A stretch of 18,387 nt of DNA from Ophioceras dolichostomum (taxonomy: Eukaryota; Ascomycota; Sordariomycetes; Magnaporthales; Ophioceraceae). Both the position numbers and the translations under genes were made by a program. The notes beneath the pieces were generated by a model. The model was given only the letters and a program-made list of their open reading frames with translations. It searched no databases and was not told where the DNA came from. Position 1 is the stretch's first letter. Every line of letters starts with the position of its first letter. Positions 17,126-18,387 of the stretch are shown here, one piece after another. The stretch covers positions 1-18,387 of the forward strand of contig PYST01000535.1 in the NCBI GenBank assembly GCA_003049485.1, written 5' to 3'.

Positions 17126-17566
17126 AGCCCTGTCGAACGCGGCACCGGTTTAGTTTTCGAAAGATTTCTTTTTAACAAAAGAAAAGGGGGGATTCCTACG
17201 TACGGAAGCGCCGCGAGAGGCTACCTCGAGCATTAGGTTTCCCTACCTCGTCTGTCTATCCCGAGGGCGACTCCCTTACCTGGCTGGTTTTTTGTAACCT
17301 TTTCCATGCTGGACACGCCGGAGGTAGGCCTTTGACGGTTGTGGGTGGAATCACGTAGAGGATGGCTTTTCTCGCCTGATGACGGAACCGGGTTGGCTGC
17401 TGGAAGTTGGCTAGGGCTTGGGGCGTGATACGGGCTGTGTATTACAATACTGGGAATAGGGGCTTTGGGCCTAACTGCCTGGGTTATTGGGTGCAGCCCG
17501 TATACCCAGAAGCCGGATACTCTGGTCTCTACCAAAACGAGTGAAGGCTTTCTAATAAAATGACAT

Positions 17567-17586
17567 ACACACACACACACACACAC
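17567..17586. repeat. (AC)10 microsatellite
   Basis: Ten perfect AC units preceded by ACAT. It is directly followed by the repeated string CACCTTCTCCAGGCGG. Confidence 0.95.
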
Positions 17587-18298
17587 CTTCTCCAGGCGGC
17601 AGGTACCTATGCGGGGGGCTAGCGCTCACGTCAATACAGCTAAGAGTTCTGGGAACTCTGGCTTCGAGTTGGCTCTCTCGCATTTGGATGGTGTGTAACT
17701 GTGTGCAACTTTTGGACTCGGCAAAAATTTGGCCTCTGACTGATGGGTTACCGCCGCGACAGGAAAGGAAATGATCGAGGGACCTGTCCATCCATGTTGC
17801 GGAATCACATGCAGGTGGGAGTAGAAGCTCGCGCGATACACTTGCTTCAGCTCCGGCTTCTTTGGCCTTTTTAAAGCTGCGTCTCTGCTGCGGCTCCTCA
17901 GGGCTTGGAGTGCTTCTGGGCTCCATGATACTACAACTACTGGATGGATTGATGATCTAATGCTAAGCTAATCTAGGTACTGCAGTGGCGTGCCAAGGGT
18001 CCTTTCTCATAGTCTAAGTTTATCCGTAGGCGATGTAAGAAGATATAGGCTTTTGGCGGTAGGTGAGAGAAGTGTGGAGGACATGCCGCTCACAGGAGGA
18101 AAAAAGGTGACGCCCTTTACAACGACAGCTATTGATGCTATGTTCCTGGAACTCTTCGGGCCCACCCAGCCTTGCTGCCACTCGGGCAGCAAGCTTGTCG
18201 GGATTGAGGGGTGTATCTGGTGTTACTTGCAAGAACTGCCTTTACTATTTGTAATACAGTTCTAGAAGATTCTACAGTTCTCTACTCGTGTATATATA

Positions 18299-18325
18299 GT
18301 TGTTGTTGTTGTTGTTGTTGTTGTT
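18299..18325. repeat. (GTT)9 microsatellite, putative LINE tail
   Basis: Nine perfect GTT units, read as (AAC)9 on the minus strand, immediately downstream of CGTTAAAA in the minus orientation. Confidence 0.9.
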
Positions 18326-18387
18326 GAATTTTTAACGTCTGTTGAAAGCGCCGCCAAGCGCTTTCCACCTCCCTAGGGGTATAAGAC
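18299..18387 (-). mobile_element. 3' end of a second Tad1-like LINE (partial; element extends right of window)
   Basis: Read on the minus strand from the right edge: TATACCCCTAGGGAGGT, a perfect 8-bp hairpin GAAAGCGC/GCGCTTTC (365-358 with 351-344 of the 18-kb numbering), six bases, CGTTAAAA, and the (AAC)9 tail. The order and the GGGAGGT and CGTTAAA blocks match the left-edge element, although the tail unit and the stem sequence differ. This suggests a related but distinct LINE family. No ORF lies in the window. Confidence 0.55.

Larger units (their letters stand above)
16926..18298. other. Repeat-rich gene-poor segment; no supported gene
   Basis: It contains a possible tRNA-derived SINE (17027-17125, minus), an 8-bp-arm hairpin (17165-17184), an inverted repeat ATACGGGCTG/CAGCCCGTAT (17428-17437 and 17494-17503), and an AC microsatellite. 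The near-repeat CACCTTCTCCAG(A/G)CGG occurs at 16941 and at 17584. Open frames (17926-17552 and 18232-18020, minus; 17990-18265, plus) are short and match no family I know. The segment looks like an accumulation of old transposon fragments. Confidence 0.5.

Noticed and set aside
17552..17926. 124-codon minus-strand ORF beginning MEPRSTPSPEEPQQ
   Set aside because: Its C-terminal end is the translated AC microsatellite, another frame is equally open, and no family is recognisable.
18020..18232. Minus-strand ORF containing NPDKLAARVAARLGGPEEF
   Set aside because: The start is a non-ATG codon, the frame is short and I cannot tie it to a family; it may be a transposon remnant but support is insufficient.

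Overview
The window looks like nuclear DNA of a filamentous ascomycete (Pezizomycotina, probably Sordariomycetes). The evidence is short introns (56 to 263 nt) with CTAAC/CTGAC-type branch sites, pyrimidine-rich leaders, long intergenic spacers, and protein families typical of that group: a class V cAMP-receptor-like GPCR, an AsaB/GA4-desaturase-like enzyme, a Mup1-type permease and a DUF6606/DUF3638 giant protein. No species can be named from this alone.

Layout. Positions 1-88 look like the 3' end of a Tad1-like LINE on the + strand, ending in (CTA)7. It abuts, and truncates, the decayed N-terminal third of a DUF6606/DUF3638-type gene on the minus strand (89-3505). That relic carries two in-frame TAG codons, at least four frameshifts and an internal deletion. 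Positions 3506-8082 hold no gene I can support; the last ~1.5 kb is probably promoter and leader of the next gene. A four-exon seven-transmembrane receptor follows (8083-10397, +), with one GC-AG intron. After a spacer with an 18-bp minisatellite come two minus-strand genes: a two-exon AsaB/CmcJ-like oxygenase-type enzyme (12675-11609) and a two-exon methionine-permease-like APC transporter (15553-13642).

From about 15.6 kb to the right edge I find no convincing gene. This part holds a 400-bp MITE-like element with ~52-bp terminal inverted repeats and degenerate telomere-like repeats inside, a possible tRNA-derived SINE, microsatellites, and a second LINE-like 3' end on the minus strand with a (GTT)9/(AAC)9 tail. 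The two LINE-like ends face inwards and share the same order: hairpin, CGTTAAA, trinucleotide tail.

The three intact genes do not form an obvious pathway: sensing (GPCR), amino-acid uptake (permease) and oxidative tailoring (AsaB-like). The main novelty lies in the repeats and the decayed giant gene rather than in a gene system. I found no CRISPR array, rRNA or convincing intact tRNA. All exon structures were derived by eye from splice motifs and reading frame and have no transcript support.
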